From NCBI RefSeq assembly GCF_019968765.1, contig NZ_CP074149.1, positions 3,844,001 to 3,908,000 of the forward strand: a stretch of 64,000 nucleotides of DNA. The letters are read 5' to 3'. A program made the translations under genes and the position numbers. Within the stretch, counting starts at the first letter, position 1; every line of letters starts with the position of its first letter. The notes beneath the pieces are model-generated. The model was not told the DNA's origin and made no database searches. It saw only the letters and a program-made list of their open reading frames with translations. Origin of the DNA: Enterobacter sp. JBIWA008. Its GTDB lineage: Bacteria > Pseudomonadota > Gammaproteobacteria > Enterobacterales > Enterobacteriaceae. Positions 12,046 through 23,543 of the stretch are shown one piece after another.

Positions 12046-12096
12046 TGTCCTCTCCTTTAGGGACCAGGGCCTGTCGAAGTCGACAAGCCAAACAAA

Positions 12097-13395
12097 TTAG
12101 ATGTGCTCGAACAACACCATCGATTCCAGATGACCAGTGTGCGGGAACATGTCCAGCATTGCCAGACGCTGAATTTGGTAACCCGCGCTGAGTAATGACT
12201 CACTATCCCGGGCAAGCGTAGCCGGGTTACAGGAAACATAGACCACACGCTTCGGCGCGAGTTTAATAATATGTGCCATCACACCCGGAGCACCGGCACG
12301 CGCCGGATCGAGCAAAATTTTATCAAATCCCTGCTTTGCCCAGGGCTGTTGGGTGACATCCTCCTCAAGATTCTGATGAAAGAATGTCACATTTTGCAAG
12401 CCGTTCTGCCGCGCGTTCTCCTGCCCTTTCGCCACCAGCGCCTCAACGCCTTCCACGCCGACGACGCTGGCCGCTTCTCGCGCCAGCGGCAGCGTGAAGT
12501 TGCCCATTCCGCAGAACAGATCGAGCACCCGATCGCTTTTCTGAACATCCAGCCACGTCAGCGCTTTCTCAACCATCAGTTGGTTAACGCCATCATTCAC
12601 CTGAATGAAATCCCGCGGGCTGAACGTTAAGCGTAGCCCGTTTGACGCATACCAGGGCGCCTCACCGGTAACCTGCTCAAGTATCTCGCTTTGTGGTGCA
12701 AGGAAAAGCGCCAGGTCGTTGGAATGCGAAAAGCGTTCCAGTTTTTCGCGATCTTTTTTCGACAACGGCGCGGTATGGCGCAGGACCATCAGCGGTCCAT
12801 TGTTTGCCATAACCAGCTCGACATGCCCGAGGTGGCGTACGTCGTCCAGTTCCGAGAGACAGGTGCGCACTTCCGGAAGCAACGCCTCAAGATGGGGCGC
12901 CAAAATGGGGCAATGCTGCACATCGACAATGTCACTGGAACCGGCCTTGCGAAATCCCATCTCCAGCCGCGCCGTTTTTGGCTGATAGCTGAGGCTCAGG
13001 CGCGCGCGGCGGCGATAGCCCCAGGGCGCATCGGCAAGAATTTCGTTAACGTCATGTTTGAGCAGACGCGCCAGAGCAGTGCTTTTACTTTTTTGCTGTA
13101 ATTCTATGCTCGCATGCTGTTGCTGGCAGCCTCCGCAAACGCCAAAATGCGGGCAGCGGGGCTTTACGCGATCCGGGCTATCGCTGAGGCGACGCTTCAC
13201 CTGGCCGCGCGCGAACTGGCGTTTATCTTCCGTCAGCGTAATTTCTGCTCGTTCTGTTGGCAGTAAACCTGTTATAAACAGAGCCTTACCATTGTGACGC
13301 GCCACTCCCTGACCAAACGGATCGAGGTCCGTGGCTTCAACAGTAATGATTTCACGCGTCGTCACGCGTCGCTTTGCAGAGTAGAATTGCGCCAT
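12097..13395 (-). CDS. rlmD: 23S rRNA (uracil-1939-C5)-methyltransferase RlmD
   Basis: SAM-dependent methyltransferase that makes m5U1939 in 23S rRNA (formerly RumA). The 432-residue protein starts with a TRAM domain (about 10-70). It then has four cysteines that bind a 4Fe-4S cluster, three of them in [10 protein letters not shown] and the fourth in VQHCPIL. The C-terminal methyltransferase domain has [15 protein letters not shown] for SAM and [11 protein letters not shown] with the nucleophilic cysteine. The start at 13395 fits the E. coli N-terminus [10 protein letters not shown]. It is divergent from barA and lies 51 bases upstream of relA in the same direction. Confidence 0.98.
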   Translation of the reverse strand: MAQFYSAKRRVTTREIITVEATDLDPFGQGVARHNGKALFITGLLPTERAEITLTEDKRQFARGQVKRRLSDSPDRVKPRCPHFGVCGGCQQQHASIELQQKSKSTALARLLKHDVNEILADAPWGYRRRARLSLSYQPKTARLEMGFRKAGSSDIVDVQHCPILAPHLEALLPEVRTCLSELDDVRHLGHVELVMANNGPLMVLRHTAPLSKKDREKLERFSHSNDLALFLAPQSEILEQVTGEAPWYASNGLRLTFSPRDFIQVNDGVNQLMVEKALTWLDVQKSDRVLDLFCGMGNFTLPLAREAASVVGVEGVEALVAKGQENARQNGLQNVTFFHQNLEEDVTQQPWAKQGFDKILLDPARAGAPGVMAHIIKLAPKRVVYVSCNPATLARDSESLLSAGYQIQRLAMLDMFPHTGHLESMVLFEHI

Positions 13396-13452
13396 CGCCG
13401 AGATTTTTCTCAAATAAACATAATTATCTTAATTGTCCCATAACGGAACGCC

Positions 13453-16212
13453 ATGACCAACTACAGCCTGCGCGCGCGCATGATGATTTTGATCCTCGCC
13501 CCCACCGTTCTCATCGGTTTGCTGCTGAGTATCTTCTTTGTGGTGCACCGCTATAACGATTTGCAGCGACAGCTGGAAGATGCAGGTGCCAGCATTATTG
13601 AACCGCTCGCCGTCTCCAGCGAGTACGGGATGAACCTGCAAAACCGCGAATCCATTGGTCAGTTAATCAGCGTACTCCACCGCCGCCACTCGGACATCGT
13701 CCGCGCCATTTCCGTTTACGACGAACATAACCGCCTGTTTGTCACCTCGAATTTTCATCTCGATCCGGCGGCCCTGAAGATCCCGGACGGTACGCCATTC
13801 CCGCGTCACCTCACCGTATTGCGGCGCGGCGATATCATGATCCTGCGCACGCCTATCGTGTCGGAAAGCTATTCCCCCGATGAATCTGCGCAATCCGATG
13901 CCAAATCCAGCAATAACATGCTGGGATACGTGGCGCTGGAGCTGGATCTCAAGTCGGTCCGGCTACAGCAGTATAAAGAAATCTTCATCTCCGGCGTGAT
14001 GATGCTTTTCTGCATCGGCATTGCGCTGATCTTCGGCTGGCGCCTGATGCGCGACGTGACGGGCCCCATCCGCAACATGGTTAATACGGTTGACCGCATC
14101 CGCCGGGGCCAGCTCGACAGCCGGGTGGAAGGGTTTATGCTGGGCGAGCTGGATATGCTGAAAAACGGCATCAACTCGATGGCGATGTCGCTGGCGGCGT
14201 ATCACGAAGAGATGCAGCACAACGTTGACCAGGCTACGTCCGACCTGCGCGAAACGCTGGAGCAGATGGAGATCCAGAACGTTGAGCTGGATCTGGCGAA
14301 AAAGCGCGCCCAGGAAGCGGCGCGTATTAAGTCAGAATTCCTTGCCAATATGTCGCACGAGCTGCGTACGCCGCTCAATGGCGTGATCGGCTTCACCCGC
14401 CTGACGCTCAAAAGCGAGCTCAACCCTACTCAGCGCGATCACCTGCACACCATTGAACGCTCGGCCAACAACCTGCTGGCGATCATCAACGACGTGCTGG
14501 ACTTCTCCAAGCTGGAAGCGGGCAAGCTGATCCTGGAGAGTATTCCCTTCCCGCTGCGCAGCACGCTCGATGAAGTGGTGACGCTGCTCGCGCACTCGTC
14601 GCACGACAAAGGTCTTGAGCTGACGCTCAACATTAAAAACGACGTGCCGGATAACGTCATTGGCGATCCGCTGCGCCTGCAGCAGGTCATTACCAACCTT
14701 GTCGGGAATGCCATTAAATTCACCGAAAGCGGTAATATCGACGTCCTGGTAGAGAAACGCTCTATCAGCAGCAATAAGGTCCAGATTGAAGTCCAGATCC
14801 GCGATACCGGCATTGGTATTCCGGAGCGGGATCAGTCGCGTCTGTTCCAGGCGTTCCGTCAGGCGGATGCCAGCATCTCCCGCCGTCATGGCGGCACCGG
14901 TCTGGGGCTGGTGATCACCCAGCGTCTGGTGAACGAGATGGGCGGCGATATCTCTTTCCACAGCCAGCCAAACCGCGGTTCAACCTTCTGGTTCCACATT
15001 AATCTGGACCTCAATCCGAACGTGCTGACCGATGGCCCGGTAACGGACTGCCTGAAAGGCAAGCGTCTGGCCTACGTTGAACCTAACGCTGCGGCGGCGC
15101 AGTGTGCGCTCGACATCTTAAGCACCACGCCGCTGGAGGTGGTCTACAGCCCAACCTTCTCCGCTCTGGCCGTTGAGCATTATGACATCCTGCTGATGGG
15201 GATCCCGGTCACCTTCACCGGCGAGCTGACCATGCAGCAGGAGCGGCTGGCGAAAGCCGCGTCGATGACCGACTACCTGCTGCTGGCGCTGCCTTGCCAC
15301 GCGCAACTGAATGCAGAAGAGTTGAAAAATGACGGGGCCGCCGCCTGCTTGCTTAAACCGCTCACCGCGACCCGCCTGCTGCCCGCGCTCACGGAATATT
15401 GCCGTCTTAGCCAGCATGCCCTTCCGCTGATTAACGATGAGCAAAAATTGCCGATGAGCGTGATGGCGGTGGATGATAATCCGGCCAACCTGAAGCTGAT
15501 TGGCGCATTGCTGGAAGACCAGGTTCAGCACGTTGAGCTGTGCACCAGCGGGGCGCAGGCGGTTGAACAGGCTAAGCAGATGCAGTTCGATTTAATCCTG
15601 ATGGATATTCAGATGCCGGATATGGACGGCATTCGGGCCTGCGAGCTGATCCACCAGCTGCCGCATCAGCAGCAAACTCCGGTCATTGCGGTCACCGCGC
15701 ACGCGATGGCCGGTCAGAAAGAGAAGCTGCTGAGCGCCGGGATGAACGATTACCTGGCAAAACCTATCGACGAAGAGAAACTCCATAACCTGCTGTTGCG
15801 CTATAAGCCGGGTCACATTAGCGGGACGTACACGGTATCCAGCGAGCCGGTTGAAATCAGCGTTAACCAGAACGCGACCTTTGACTGGCAGCTCGCGCTG
15901 CGCCAGGCGGCCGGTAAACCCGATTTGGCCCGCGACATGCTGCAAATGCTGGTCGCGTTTCTGCCGGAAATTCGTAATAAGGTGGAAGAACAGCTGGTAG
16001 GTGAAAACCCGGAAGATCTGCTGGACGCCATCCACAAGCTGCACGGTAGCTGCGGGTACAGCGGCGTACCGCGGCTGAAAAACCTCTGCCAGCTACTGGA
16101 GCAGCAGCTGCGTGCAGGCACGCCGGAATCGGAGCTTGAACCGGAATTCCTGGAGCTGCTGGATGAGATGGATAACGTGACGCGGGAAGCGATGAAGGTG
16201 TTAGGGAACTGA
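13453..16212 (+). CDS. barA: Hybrid sensor histidine kinase BarA
   Basis: Inner-membrane sensor that responds to short-chain carboxylates such as acetate and phosphorylates UvrY, which turns on csrB and csrC. The 919-residue protein has an N-terminal membrane helix (about 10-31), a periplasmic domain, a second helix (about 175-198), and a HAMP domain. The HisKA domain has His302 in MSHELRTPL, followed by an ATPase domain with DTGIGIP and GGTGLGL. A receiver domain has Asp718 in [11 protein letters not shown], and a C-terminal HPt domain has His861 in [10 protein letters not shown]. All three phosphorelay residues are intact at the E. coli positions. Its final target csrB lies at 23544-23895 in this same window. 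Confidence 0.99.
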   Translation: MTNYSLRARMMILILAPTVLIGLLLSIFFVVHRYNDLQRQLEDAGASIIEPLAVSSEYGMNLQNRESIGQLISVLHRRHSDIVRAISVYDEHNRLFVTSNFHLDPAALKIPDGTPFPRHLTVLRRGDIMILRTPIVSESYSPDESAQSDAKSSNNMLGYVALELDLKSVRLQQYKEIFISGVMMLFCIGIALIFGWRLMRDVTGPIRNMVNTVDRIRRGQLDSRVEGFMLGELDMLKNGINSMAMSLAAYHEEMQHNVDQATSDLRETLEQMEIQNVELDLAKKRAQEAARIKSEFLANMSHELRTPLNGVIGFTRLTLKSELNPTQRDHLHTIERSANNLLAIINDVLDFSKLEAGKLILESIPFPLRSTLDEVVTLLAHSSHDKGLELTLNIKNDVPDNVIGDPLRLQQVITNLVGNAIKFTESGNIDVLVEKRSISSNKVQIEVQIRDTGIGIPERDQSRLFQAFRQADASISRRHGGTGLGLVITQRLVNEMGGDISFHSQPNRGSTFWFHINLDLNPNVLTDGPVTDCLKGKRLAYVEPNAAAAQCALDILSTTPLEVVYSPTFSALAVEHYDILLMGIPVTFTGELTMQQERLAKAASMTDYLLLALPCHAQLNAEELKNDGAAACLLKPLTATRLLPALTEYCRLSQHALPLINDEQKLPMSVMAVDDNPANLKLIGALLEDQVQHVELCTSGAQAVEQAKQMQFDLILMDIQMPDMDGIRACELIHQLPHQQQTPVIAVTAHAMAGQKEKLLSAGMNDYLAKPIDEEKLHNLLLRYKPGHISGTYTVSSEPVEISVNQNATFDWQLALRQAAGKPDLARDMLQMLVAFLPEIRNKVEEQLVGENPEDLLDAIHKLHGSCGYSGVPRLKNLCQLLEQQLRAGTPESELEPEFLELLDEMDNVTREAMKVLGN

Positions 16213-16217
16213 GGTAA

Positions 16218-16250
16218 AAGCCCGGTGGCGCTGCGCTTACCGGGCCTACG
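16218..16250. repeat. REP element downstream of barA
   Basis: An inverted repeat, GCCCGGTGGCGCTGCGC with GCTTACCGGGC, of the REP type. It lies a few bases after the barA stop, between two converging genes. Confidence 0.8.
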
Positions 16251-16282
16251 ATTGCGGGTGCGGCCTGATGCCCTCACCCCGG

Positions 16283-16303
16283 CCCTCTCCCACGGGGAGA
16301 GGG
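16283..16303. repeat. GGGAGAGGG-type palindromic repeat
   Basis: A perfect 9-base stem, CCCTCTCCC / GGGAGAGGG, with an ACG loop. It follows a CTCACCCCGG segment, a short palindromic unit often scattered in Enterobacter-like genomes (boxC-like). Together with the REP it fills the barA-garK gap; no T-run makes it a classic terminator. Confidence 0.6.
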
Positions 16304-16307
16304 AGAA

Positions 16308-17447
16308 CTACATCCCCTGCCCGACTTTCAGCACCGCCGCGATATTTCTTGCGGCCATCCTGACGTTCTCGCTGGCATTTTCCAGCGCATCTTCCAGCGA
16401 GCAGATGGTGTAGATCACGCTAAACACCGCATCAATGCCGTGATCGTGTACCACGCCAACGTCCGCCGTCAGGCTTCCTGCAATGCCGATGACAGGTTTG
16501 TTAAAGCGTTTCGCCACTTTCGCCACGCCCACCGGGACTTTGCCGTGGATCGTCTGGCTGTCGATGCGACCTTCTCCCGTGATCACCAGATCCGCATCGG
16601 CCACCTGGTCGGCCAGGTGTAGCGCATCGGTGACGATCTCAATGCCCTGGCGCAGCTGCGCGCCGCAAAAGGCGTACAGCGCGGCCCCCATGCCACCCGC
16701 CGCTCCGCCGCCGGCAAGGTTTAACACATCGATATCCAAATCCCGGGCAATGACTCTCGCATACTGCTCCAGCGCGTTGTCCAGGGTAACGATCATCTCG
16801 GGAGTGGCCCCTTTTTGTGGGCCAAATACGGCTGACGCCCCATCCTTTCCGGTGAGCGGATTCGTCACATCACAGGCGACCTCTATCCGGCACTCCGCCA
16901 GACGTCTGTCCAGCCCGCTCAGGTCGATACGCGCGAGTTTTTCCAGCTCGCCTCCGCCCTGTCCAAGAGGCTGCTCGCTGGCATCCAGCAGCTTTGCCCC
17001 CAACGCCTGCACCATCCCTGCGCCGCCGTCATTGGTGGCGCTGCCGCCAATGCCAATAATGATATGCTTAACGCCCGCATCCAGCGCGTGACGAATAAGT
17101 TCGCCCGTGCCCCACGAGGTGGTTTTCAGGGGATTACGCTGCGAAGGAACGACCAGCTCCAGGCCGCTTGCCGCCGCCATTTCAATAAAGGCACTCTGCT
17201 CGTCACCGGATAAGCCATAAAATCCTTCCACGCGCTCACCCAGCGGGCCGGTCACCGGAACCTGCACAATGCGTCCCTGCGTTGCCGCGATCATCGCCTC
17301 AACCGTCCCTTCGCCACCGTCCGCTACCGGCAGTTTGACGTAAGCTGCCTCGGGAAAGATCTCGCGAAAACCACGTTCTATCGCTGTCGCAACCTCAAGC
17401 GCACTCAAACTTTCCTTATACGAGTCCGGTGCGATAACAATTTTCAT
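16308..17447 (-). CDS. garK: Glycerate 2-kinase
   Basis: Phosphorylates D-glycerate to 2-phosphoglycerate, the last step of glucarate and galactarate breakdown. The 379-residue protein starts with the family sequence [16 protein letters not shown], followed by [14 protein letters not shown] and the glycine-rich [35 protein letters not shown] is near residues 285-305. It is the last gene of the leftward gudP-gudX-gudD-garK run; in E. coli K-12 garK is elsewhere, so here the kinase has been gathered next to the glucarate genes. A 77-base gap with a hairpin separates it from gudD. It could also be the close paralogue GlxK, but the context favours GarK. Confidence 0.9.
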   Translation of the reverse strand: MKIVIAPDSYKESLSALEVATAIERGFREIFPEAAYVKLPVADGGEGTVEAMIAATQGRIVQVPVTGPLGERVEGFYGLSGDEQSAFIEMAAASGLELVVPSQRNPLKTTSWGTGELIRHALDAGVKHIIIGIGGSATNDGGAGMVQALGAKLLDASEQPLGQGGGELEKLARIDLSGLDRRLAECRIEVACDVTNPLTGKDGASAVFGPQKGATPEMIVTLDNALEQYARVIARDLDIDVLNLAGGGAAGGMGAALYAFCGAQLRQGIEIVTDALHLADQVADADLVITGEGRIDSQTIHGKVPVGVAKVAKRFNKPVIGIAGSLTADVGVVHDHGIDAVFSVIYTICSLEDALENASENVRMAARNIAAVLKVGQGM

Positions 17448-17490
17448 AAGCCATCCTTACGCATAGTCGTTACGTTAAGCATACACCACG

Positions 17491-17515
17491 TAAAAGACCG
17501 CCCGTGGGAGCGGTC
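17491..17515 (-). terminator. Hairpin with short T-run between gudD and garK
   Basis: On the minus strand GACCGC / GCGGTC forms a 6-base stem with an 8-base loop, followed by TTTTA. It could partly end transcription after gudD and so lower garK expression relative to the upstream genes. Confidence 0.45.
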
Positions 17516-17524
17516 CCAATGCGT

Positions 17525-18862
17525 TTATCGTACCATGCACGGGCGTTTATTGTCGAATGTCCAGTCGGGGATCAGATACTGCATCGCCATCGCGTCGTCG
17601 CGCGCGCCCAGACCGTGTTTTTGATACAGCTCATGGGCTTTCATGACCTGGTCCATATCCAGCTCAACCCCCAGCCCCGGCGTGGAAGGCACCTGTACCA
17701 TGCCACCTTTGATCTCAAACGGCTGTTTAGTCAGACGCTGATTACCTTCCTGCCAGATCCAGTGCGTGTCGATAGCGGTAATGTTGCCCGGCGCGGCGGC
17801 GGCAACGTGCGTGAACATCGCCAGCGACACGTCGAAGTGGTTATTAGAGTGCGAGCCCCAGGTCAGGCCAAACTCGTGACACATTTGCGCCACGCGCACC
17901 GACCCCTGCATCGTCCAGAAATGCGGGTCCGCCAGCGGAATATCGACAGACTGTAATGACAGGGTGTGTCCCATCTGACGCCAGTCGGTGGCAATCATAT
18001 TGGTCGCGGTCGGCAGCCCTGTAGCGCGGCGGAATTCCGCCATGACTTCACGGCCCGAGAAGCCCTGTTCAGCCCCACACGGATCTTCCGCATACGCCAG
18101 CACGCCTTTCAGCTGTTTACCAATCGCAATGGCTTCATTAAGCGACCATGCACCGTTCGGATCCAGCGTCACGCGCGCCTGCGGGAAACGTTTTGCCAGC
18201 GCGGTGACGGCTTCCGCCTCTTGCTCACCGGCCAGCACGCCGCCCTTCAGTTTGAAATCATTAAAGCCATATTTTTCGTACGCGGCCTCCGCCAGGCGCA
18301 CCACCGCATCCGGGGTCATCGCCTCGTCGTGGCGGAGTCGGTACCAGTCGCATTGTTCATCCGCCTGGCTCTGATAAGGCAATGGCGTCAGCTTGCGGTC
18401 GCCGACAAAGAACAGATAGCCCAGCATTTCCACTTCGCTGCGCTGCTGCCCCTCGCCCAACAGCGACGCAACGTTGACGCTCAGATGCTTGCCCAGCAGA
18501 TCCAGCATCGCGGATTCAATCCCGGTCACCACGTGAATGGTGGTGCGCAGATCGAAGGTCTGCAGGCCACGCCCTCCGGCATCGCGATCGGCAAAGGTGT
18601 TGCGCACGGTGTTCAGGACATTTTTGTACTCGCCCAGCGTTTTGCCCACCACCAGCGGAATGGCATCTTCCAGGGTCTGGCGGATCTTCTCCCCGCCCGG
18701 AATTTCGCCCACGCCCGTATGGCCGGAATTGTCTTTGATAATGACAATATTGCGGGTAAAGAACGGCGCATGCGCGCCGCTCAGGTTCATCAGCATGCTG
18801 TCATGGCCCGCAACCGGAATGATTTGCATGGAAGTGACGACAGGGGTCGTAAAAGTACTCAT
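17525..18862 (-). CDS. gudD: D-glucarate dehydratase GudD
   Basis: Dehydrates D-glucarate (and L-idarate) to 5-keto-4-deoxy-D-glucarate. The 445-residue protein belongs to the enolase superfamily. The KLKGG pair of lysines, the metal ligands in DPNGAW and YAEDPCG, Asn288 in ATNMIA, and the His338/Asp312 dyad (GSHSNNH and LADPHFW) are all present. Numbering is one less than E. coli GudD. It sits 15 bases after gudX and is its paralogue. Expression of this operon in E. coli depends on the sugar-diacid activator CdaR, which is not in this window. Confidence 0.98.
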   Translation of the reverse strand: MSTFTTPVVTSMQIIPVAGHDSMLMNLSGAHAPFFTRNIVIIKDNSGHTGVGEIPGGEKIRQTLEDAIPLVVGKTLGEYKNVLNTVRNTFADRDAGGRGLQTFDLRTTIHVVTGIESAMLDLLGKHLSVNVASLLGEGQQRSEVEMLGYLFFVGDRKLTPLPYQSQADEQCDWYRLRHDEAMTPDAVVRLAEAAYEKYGFNDFKLKGGVLAGEQEAEAVTALAKRFPQARVTLDPNGAWSLNEAIAIGKQLKGVLAYAEDPCGAEQGFSGREVMAEFRRATGLPTATNMIATDWRQMGHTLSLQSVDIPLADPHFWTMQGSVRVAQMCHEFGLTWGSHSNNHFDVSLAMFTHVAAAAPGNITAIDTHWIWQEGNQRLTKQPFEIKGGMVQVPSTPGLGVELDMDQVMKAHELYQKHGLGARDDAMAMQYLIPDWTFDNKRPCMVR

Positions 18863-18877
18863 CGTGTAATCCTTTTA

Positions 18878-20218
18878 TCAGTGACGTCCAAAAACAGGGC
18901 GCTTACGGTCAAATGTCCAGCCGGGGATAAGGTACTGCATCGGGCCCGCGTCGTTACGCGCACCGCCCGGTAGCTTTTTATACGCCTCATGGGCTTTATG
19001 GATCTGATCCCAGTCAATCTCCACGCCCAGGCCCGGCGCATCCGGTACGGCAATCTTGCCATTGATGATTTCCAGCGGATTTTTCGTCAGGCGGGCTTCC
19101 CCTTCCTGCCAAATCCAGTGGGTATCGATGGCGGTCGGGTTACCCGGCGCCGCCGCGCCAACGTGGGTAAACATCGCCAGCGAAATATCAAAGTGGTTGT
19201 TCGAGTGACAGCCCCAGGTCAGCCCCCAGTCATCGCACAGCTGCGCCACGCGCACTGCACCTGAAAGCGTCCAGAAGTGAGGGTCCGCCAGCGGAATGTC
19301 GACGGCGTTGAGCATCACCGCATGACCCATTTCACGCCAGTTGGTGGCGATCATATTGGTCGCGACAGGCAGCCCGGTGGCGCGACGGAACTCGGCCATG
19401 ACTTCACGGCCCGAGAAGCCCTGCTCAGCGCCACAGGGGTCTTCCGCATAGGTCAGGACATCCCCCAGCCCTTTGCAAAGGCTAATCGCTTCATCCAGCA
19501 GCCACGCGCCGTTGGGATCGACGGTGATTCGCGCATCCACAAAGCGTTTTTTCAGCGCCCGGGCCGTTTCAATTTCCTGCTCGCCGGGCAGCACGCCGCC
19601 CTTCAGCTTGAAATCCTTAAAGCCGTAGCGATCCTGCGCCGCCTCGGCCAGCCGCACCACCGCGTCGCTGGAGAGCGCTTCCTGGTGGCGCAGCTGATAC
19701 CAGTCGTGATCGCCCGTGGATCGAGCAAGATAAGGGAGGTCTGTCTTATTGCGATCGCCAACGTAAAACAGATAGCCCAGCACGGTGACCGCATCACGCT
19801 GTTTGCCGGGCCCCAGCAGCTCGCAAACCGGAACATTGAGCGCCTTACCCAGTAAGTCGAGCAGCGCGGCCTCCAGGGCGGCGACCGCGTTGACGCGCAG
19901 TTCGAACGTCCAGGCACCTTTACCGAACGTATCAAAATCTGCGGACTGATTGCCTTTATGCACCCGCTGAACCACTTTGTTCAGACGGGCGATCTCCTGC
20001 CCTACCACCTGCGGAATGGCATCGACCAGCGTCTGGTAGATCACCTCTCCGCCAGGGGCCTCGCCCACGCCGGTATTCCCTGAGCTGTCTTTCAGCACGA
20101 CGATATTACGGGTAAACCAGGCGTTATGCGCACCGCCAATATTGAGCAGCATACTGTCCTGCCCGGCCACCGGGATAACCTTCATCTCCGTGACGGTTGG
20201 ACTCGATTGCGTTGTCAT
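18878..20218 (-). CDS. gudX: Glucarate dehydratase-related protein GudX
   Basis: A 446-residue paralogue of GudD encoded directly upstream of it. The lysine pair in [32 protein letters not shown] and the histidine in GCHSNNHFD are all kept, so no catalytic residue is obviously lost. The E. coli protein is reported to be a poor glucarate dehydratase, so its real role is unclear. The N-terminal substrate-covering part and the loop before residue 150 ([16 protein letters not shown]) differ from GudD. Its ATG overlaps the gudP stop by one base (TAATG), showing tight coupling to the transporter gene. Confidence 0.95.
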   Translation of the reverse strand: MTTQSSPTVTEMKVIPVAGQDSMLLNIGGAHNAWFTRNIVVLKDSSGNTGVGEAPGGEVIYQTLVDAIPQVVGQEIARLNKVVQRVHKGNQSADFDTFGKGAWTFELRVNAVAALEAALLDLLGKALNVPVCELLGPGKQRDAVTVLGYLFYVGDRNKTDLPYLARSTGDHDWYQLRHQEALSSDAVVRLAEAAQDRYGFKDFKLKGGVLPGEQEIETARALKKRFVDARITVDPNGAWLLDEAISLCKGLGDVLTYAEDPCGAEQGFSGREVMAEFRRATGLPVATNMIATNWREMGHAVMLNAVDIPLADPHFWTLSGAVRVAQLCDDWGLTWGCHSNNHFDISLAMFTHVGAAAPGNPTAIDTHWIWQEGEARLTKNPLEIINGKIAVPDAPGLGVEIDWDQIHKAHEAYKKLPGGARNDAGPMQYLIPGWTFDRKRPVFGRH

Positions 20219-21573
20219 TATCCACGCTCCGCAACAGGTTTAAGTTCGACGCGTTTGATATCCCCCACCAGCACCAGGTAACTCAGCACCGCCACCAGCG
20301 CATGCACCCCCACGTAAATCAGCGCCCCGTTGAAAGAGCCGGTGGTGCCGACGATGTAGCCGATAGCGATGGGCGTAACAATCCCGGAAATGTTGCCGAA
20401 CATGTTGAACAGTCCGCCGCTCAGGCCGCTGATCTCTTTCGGTGCCGTATCCGCCATCACTGCCCAGCCCAGTGCGCCAATGCCTTTGCCGAAGAAGGCC
20501 ATCGCCATAAAGCCGATAATCATCCATTCGGCGCTGACGTAGTTACAGAACACCATGGTCATAGAGAGCAGCATGCCGAGCACAATCGGCGTTTTACGCG
20601 CGATGTTCAGGGACCCCGTGCGGCGCATCAGCCAGTCGGAAATCACCCCACCGAGCACGCCACCGACGAAGCCGCAGATGGCCGGAACCGAGGCGACAAA
20701 CCCCGCTTTAAGAATCGACATGCCTCGTGCCTGCACCAGGTATACCGGGAACCAGGTGATGAAGAAGTAGGTTAAGGCGTTAATACAGTACTGGCCCAGA
20801 TAGATGCCGATCATCATGCGCGAGCCGACGAGCTGCTTGATCTGCGCCCATTTCTGGCGGAACGGGACTTTTGCTTTTGCAGATTTCTGATCCATATTGA
20901 TCAGCGCTCCGCCTTCCGCAATGTACTCCAGCTCTTTTTTGTTCACGCCAGGATGCTGGTTGGGTTCGTGGATCACTTTCAGCCAGACGAAGCTGATGAC
21001 GATCCCAAGCCCGCCCATGAAGAAGAAGACGTGTGACCAGCCCACCTCATGCGTCAGCCAGCCCATTATTGGCGCGAAGATAACCGTTGCGAAATACTGT
21101 GCGGAGTTGAAAATCGCCACCGCCGTTCCCCTCTCCTGCGCCGGGAACCAGGCCGCCACAATGCGGCTGTTGCCCGGGAAGGAAGGCGCTTCCGCTAACC
21201 CCACCAGGAAGCGCAGCGTGAAGAGCGCCACGATAATGCCGAAGCCGCTGAAGATATCGACGAAGCCCTGCAGCAGGGTAAAGGCAGACCAGATGAAGAT
21301 GGACCAGAAATAGACGCGTTTCGAGCCAAAACGGTCCAGCAGCCAGCCGCCAGGGATTTGCCCGATGACGTAGGCCCATGAGAATGCGGAGAAAACGTAA
21401 CCCATGCCCACCGGATCAAGGCCGATATCTTTTGCCATTTCCGAACCGGCAATCGACAGCGTGGCGCGGTCACCATAGTTAAAGGACGTGACGATAAACA
21501 GCATCACCACTATCCAGTAGCGGGCATTAGTACGCTTTTCAGCGCTGCTCGCTGCGTGGCTTAATGTACTCAT
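20218..21573 (-). CDS. gudP: Glucarate/galactarate MFS transporter GudP
   Basis: A 451-residue inner-membrane transporter of the anion:cation symporter branch of the MFS, probably a D-glucarate/H+ symporter. About 12 hydrophobic helices can be seen. The loop between helices 2 and 3 has [17 protein letters not shown], the usual MFS motif, and the sequence [15 protein letters not shown] is typical of the group. It is the first gene of the gudP-gudX-gudD-garK operon, with the promoter in the 335-base region upstream. Confidence 0.97.
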   Translation of the reverse strand: MSTLSHAASSAEKRTNARYWIVVMLFIVTSFNYGDRATLSIAGSEMAKDIGLDPVGMGYVFSAFSWAYVIGQIPGGWLLDRFGSKRVYFWSIFIWSAFTLLQGFVDIFSGFGIIVALFTLRFLVGLAEAPSFPGNSRIVAAWFPAQERGTAVAIFNSAQYFATVIFAPIMGWLTHEVGWSHVFFFMGGLGIVISFVWLKVIHEPNQHPGVNKKELEYIAEGGALINMDQKSAKAKVPFRQKWAQIKQLVGSRMMIGIYLGQYCINALTYFFITWFPVYLVQARGMSILKAGFVASVPAICGFVGGVLGGVISDWLMRRTGSLNIARKTPIVLGMLLSMTMVFCNYVSAEWMIIGFMAMAFFGKGIGALGWAVMADTAPKEISGLSGGLFNMFGNISGIVTPIAIGYIVGTTGSFNGALIYVGVHALVAVLSYLVLVGDIKRVELKPVAERG

Positions 21574-21908
21574 TGTTGCACTCCTGAAACATAGCTTTCG
21601 CCTGGTTCATTCTGTACAGCACCGGTAGGGTAATCAGAATGAGACTTGTGTTTTGTCGTTTTGGTACGGCCTGAAGCCGTTTTATAGTGACCGGGAAAGT
21701 ATATGAAGGAGTGATACGTTCTCTCACCGTGCAGAAACACAGTATTGAAGGGTGTATGAGAGGTTGTTTATGGCATAAGCCCAAGGGAGTGGAAGGTGGT
21801 TCACGGAATTGGCGTTTGGTGCGGTATGTAGCGCCGGGTGGCAGCTCCGCCTGACCCGGCCTGGAAAACCCGTAGTCCCGTGCAAGCGAAGCGCCGCCGG
21901 GCAGCGTG
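21574..21908. other. gudP upstream region and REP pair after yqcA
   Basis: The left part should hold the gudP promoter and sites for its activator, but I could not pick a convincing -35/-10 pair. A small palindrome, ACGGCCTGAAGCCGT, lies near 21676-21690. The right part (21827-21905) holds two REP units. No open frame looks real. Confidence 0.5.
21827..21905. repeat. REP pair (BIME-like) at the yqcA 3' end
   Basis: Two REP-like units close together: GCCGGGTGGCAGC with CCTGACCCGGCC, then a second copy with GCGAAGCGCCGCCGGGCAGC. The element ends a few bases before the yqcA stop codon, where such repeats can protect the mRNA 3' end. Confidence 0.75.
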
Positions 21909-22358
21909 TTATTTGAGAAGTGAGGCCCAGTTCTCCACCCACGGGTTTGATTCGCTTTCTGGCTCCGGGTGCTCCCCGGCATCAATCAACAGCATCTCGC
22001 CGACGCGCTGGGCGCTCTGTTCCTGCAGGAGGGCATCGAACTGCTTGCCGCCGCCACAGAAGTTGGCGTAAGAGCTGTCGCCGAGAGCGATAATGCCGTA
22101 GTGAACATCTGGCTGATAGCCAAGCTGGTCTTTAATGCCCTGGAACAGCGGCACGATGCTGTCCGGCAGATCGCCCTGCCCGGTGGTAGAGGTCACCACC
22201 AGAATGTATTTATCTTTATACTTTTCCCAGTCTGCCAGCTCCGGATCCTCATAGACCGTGGCTTTATGGCCCTGGCTGGCAAGTATTGCCTCAGCCTCTT
22301 CCGCTACCAGCAGCGAGTTGCCGTACATTGTGCCGACAAAAATGCCTACTTCAGCCAT
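21909..22358 (-). CDS. yqcA: Flavodoxin-like protein YqcA
   Basis: A 149-residue single-domain flavodoxin. The FMN phosphate loop is [15 protein letters not shown] at residues about 7-21. Later come STTGQGDLP and [13 protein letters not shown], which contact the isoalloxazine ring. The redox partner is not known with certainty. It is the last gene of the leftward yqcC-truC-yqcA run, 24 bases after truC, with REP units behind it. Confidence 0.95.
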   Translation of the reverse strand: MAEVGIFVGTMYGNSLLVAEEAEAILASQGHKATVYEDPELADWEKYKDKYILVVTSTTGQGDLPDSIVPLFQGIKDQLGYQPDVHYGIIALGDSSYANFCGGGKQFDALLQEQSAQRVGEMLLIDAGEHPEPESESNPWVENWASLLK

Positions 22359-22382
22359 GCTATTTTCCCATATTGAATGCGC

Positions 22383-23159
22383 TTACTCTTCATCCTGAAC
22401 GTTGCCCGATACAAACTCAACCCTTTCATTTTCGGGGAGTTGTCCCAGCCACCCAAACTGTGACAGCGCCTGCATCCAGACGTCATCCAGCCCCGCACGG
22501 ATAGTCAGCGGTTCGCCGGTAAAGGGGTGCGTCAGGCTCAGCTCGCTGGCGTGCAGCATCAGACGATGGCAGCCAAAGCGTTCGGCCGCACTGCGGTTCT
22601 GGCGCAAATCACCGTGTTTGCTGTCGCCAATAATCGGGTGGCGCAGGTGCGCAAGATGGCGTCGCAGCTGGTGCTTACGCCCGGTTTTAGGCAGAAGCTC
22701 AACCAGGCTGTAGCGCGTGGTCGGGAATTTGCTGGTTGCAACCGGCATTTCGGTCGTCGCCATGCCGCGATAATCCGTCACTGCGGGCTGGGGACCTTTG
22801 TCATCGCGGGCAAATTTATCGGCGATTTTGTCCAGCTCCTCCACCAGCGGGTAGTCCAGCGTGGCGGACTCGGTCAGCCAGCCGCGCACGATCGCGTGGT
22901 AGCGTTTCTGGATCTGGTGCTGTTCAAACTGCTGTGAAAGCAGGCGTCCCGCCTCGCTGGAAAGCCCCATCAGCAGCACGCCGGAGGTCGGCCTGTCGAG
23001 ACGATGGGCGGTAAAAACATGCTGACCAATCTGATCGCGAACGGTCTGCATCACCACCACTTTCTCATCACGATCGAGCCAGCTGCGGTGTACCAGCCAG
23101 CCTGACGGTTTATTCACCGCCACCAGCCACTCGTCCTGATAGAGGATCTCAAGCGTCAT
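22383..23159 (-). CDS. truC: tRNA pseudouridine-65 synthase TruC
   Basis: Makes pseudouridine at position 65 in the T-arm of tRNA-Ile and tRNA-Asp. The 258-residue protein is of the RluA family. The catalytic motif HRLDRPTSGVLLMG, near residue 55, carries the essential aspartate, and TGRKHQLRRHLAHL is the later family block. Its ATG overlaps the yqcC stop by four bases (ATGA), so the two are translationally coupled. Confidence 0.97.
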   Translation of the reverse strand: MTLEILYQDEWLVAVNKPSGWLVHRSWLDRDEKVVVMQTVRDQIGQHVFTAHRLDRPTSGVLLMGLSSEAGRLLSQQFEQHQIQKRYHAIVRGWLTESATLDYPLVEELDKIADKFARDDKGPQPAVTDYRGMATTEMPVATSKFPTTRYSLVELLPKTGRKHQLRRHLAHLRHPIIGDSKHGDLRQNRSAAERFGCHRLMLHASELSLTHPFTGEPLTIRAGLDDVWMQALSQFGWLGQLPENERVEFVSGNVQDEE

Positions 23160-23485
23160 GCATCTTCACCGGCAAACAGGGCATCCAGTTTTTCCAGTTC
23201 GACCAGCATCACGTCGCGCGCAGGGTGCGTCGTCTCGAGCGCCATTTCATAATAGGGAGAGACAGCAAACGCCTTCGGCAGCGGATGACCGCCCTCAAGC
23301 AACGCATGCATGCGCGGAATTAATACCCACTGCAGCCACTCAAACGGGGCCAGCGTATCCAGGCAGAAGGGCTGGGTGCTCGCGAACGCTTCTGGCTGCG
23401 GCGCGATCTCCTGCCACAGCTGATGTTGGCGCAAAAGGGCTTCGATGGCGTGCAACTGAGCACGAACGCTATCGTGTTGCGTCAT
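23156..23485 (-). CDS. yqcC: Conserved protein YqcC (DUF446)
   Basis: A 109-residue helical protein of unknown function, conserved in gamma-proteobacteria directly upstream of truC. Visible segments are LHAIEALLRQHQLW, APFEWLQWVLIPRMHALL and AVSPYYEMAL. No catalytic motif or membrane helix is seen. The start at 23485 matches the E. coli length; an in-frame ATG at 23593 would run through the csrB terminator and is not credible. The four-base overlap with truC suggests a linked role in tRNA modification, but that is inference only. Confidence 0.93.
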   Translation of the reverse strand: MTQHDSVRAQLHAIEALLRQHQLWQEIAPQPEAFASTQPFCLDTLAPFEWLQWVLIPRMHALLEGGHPLPKAFAVSPYYEMALETTHPARDVMLVELEKLDALFAGEDA

Positions 23486-23543
23486 AGTAACCTCAACTGA
23501 AAAAGTGAACGGCGCGCAGCATAGCACTGCGGAAGGCAGAAAT

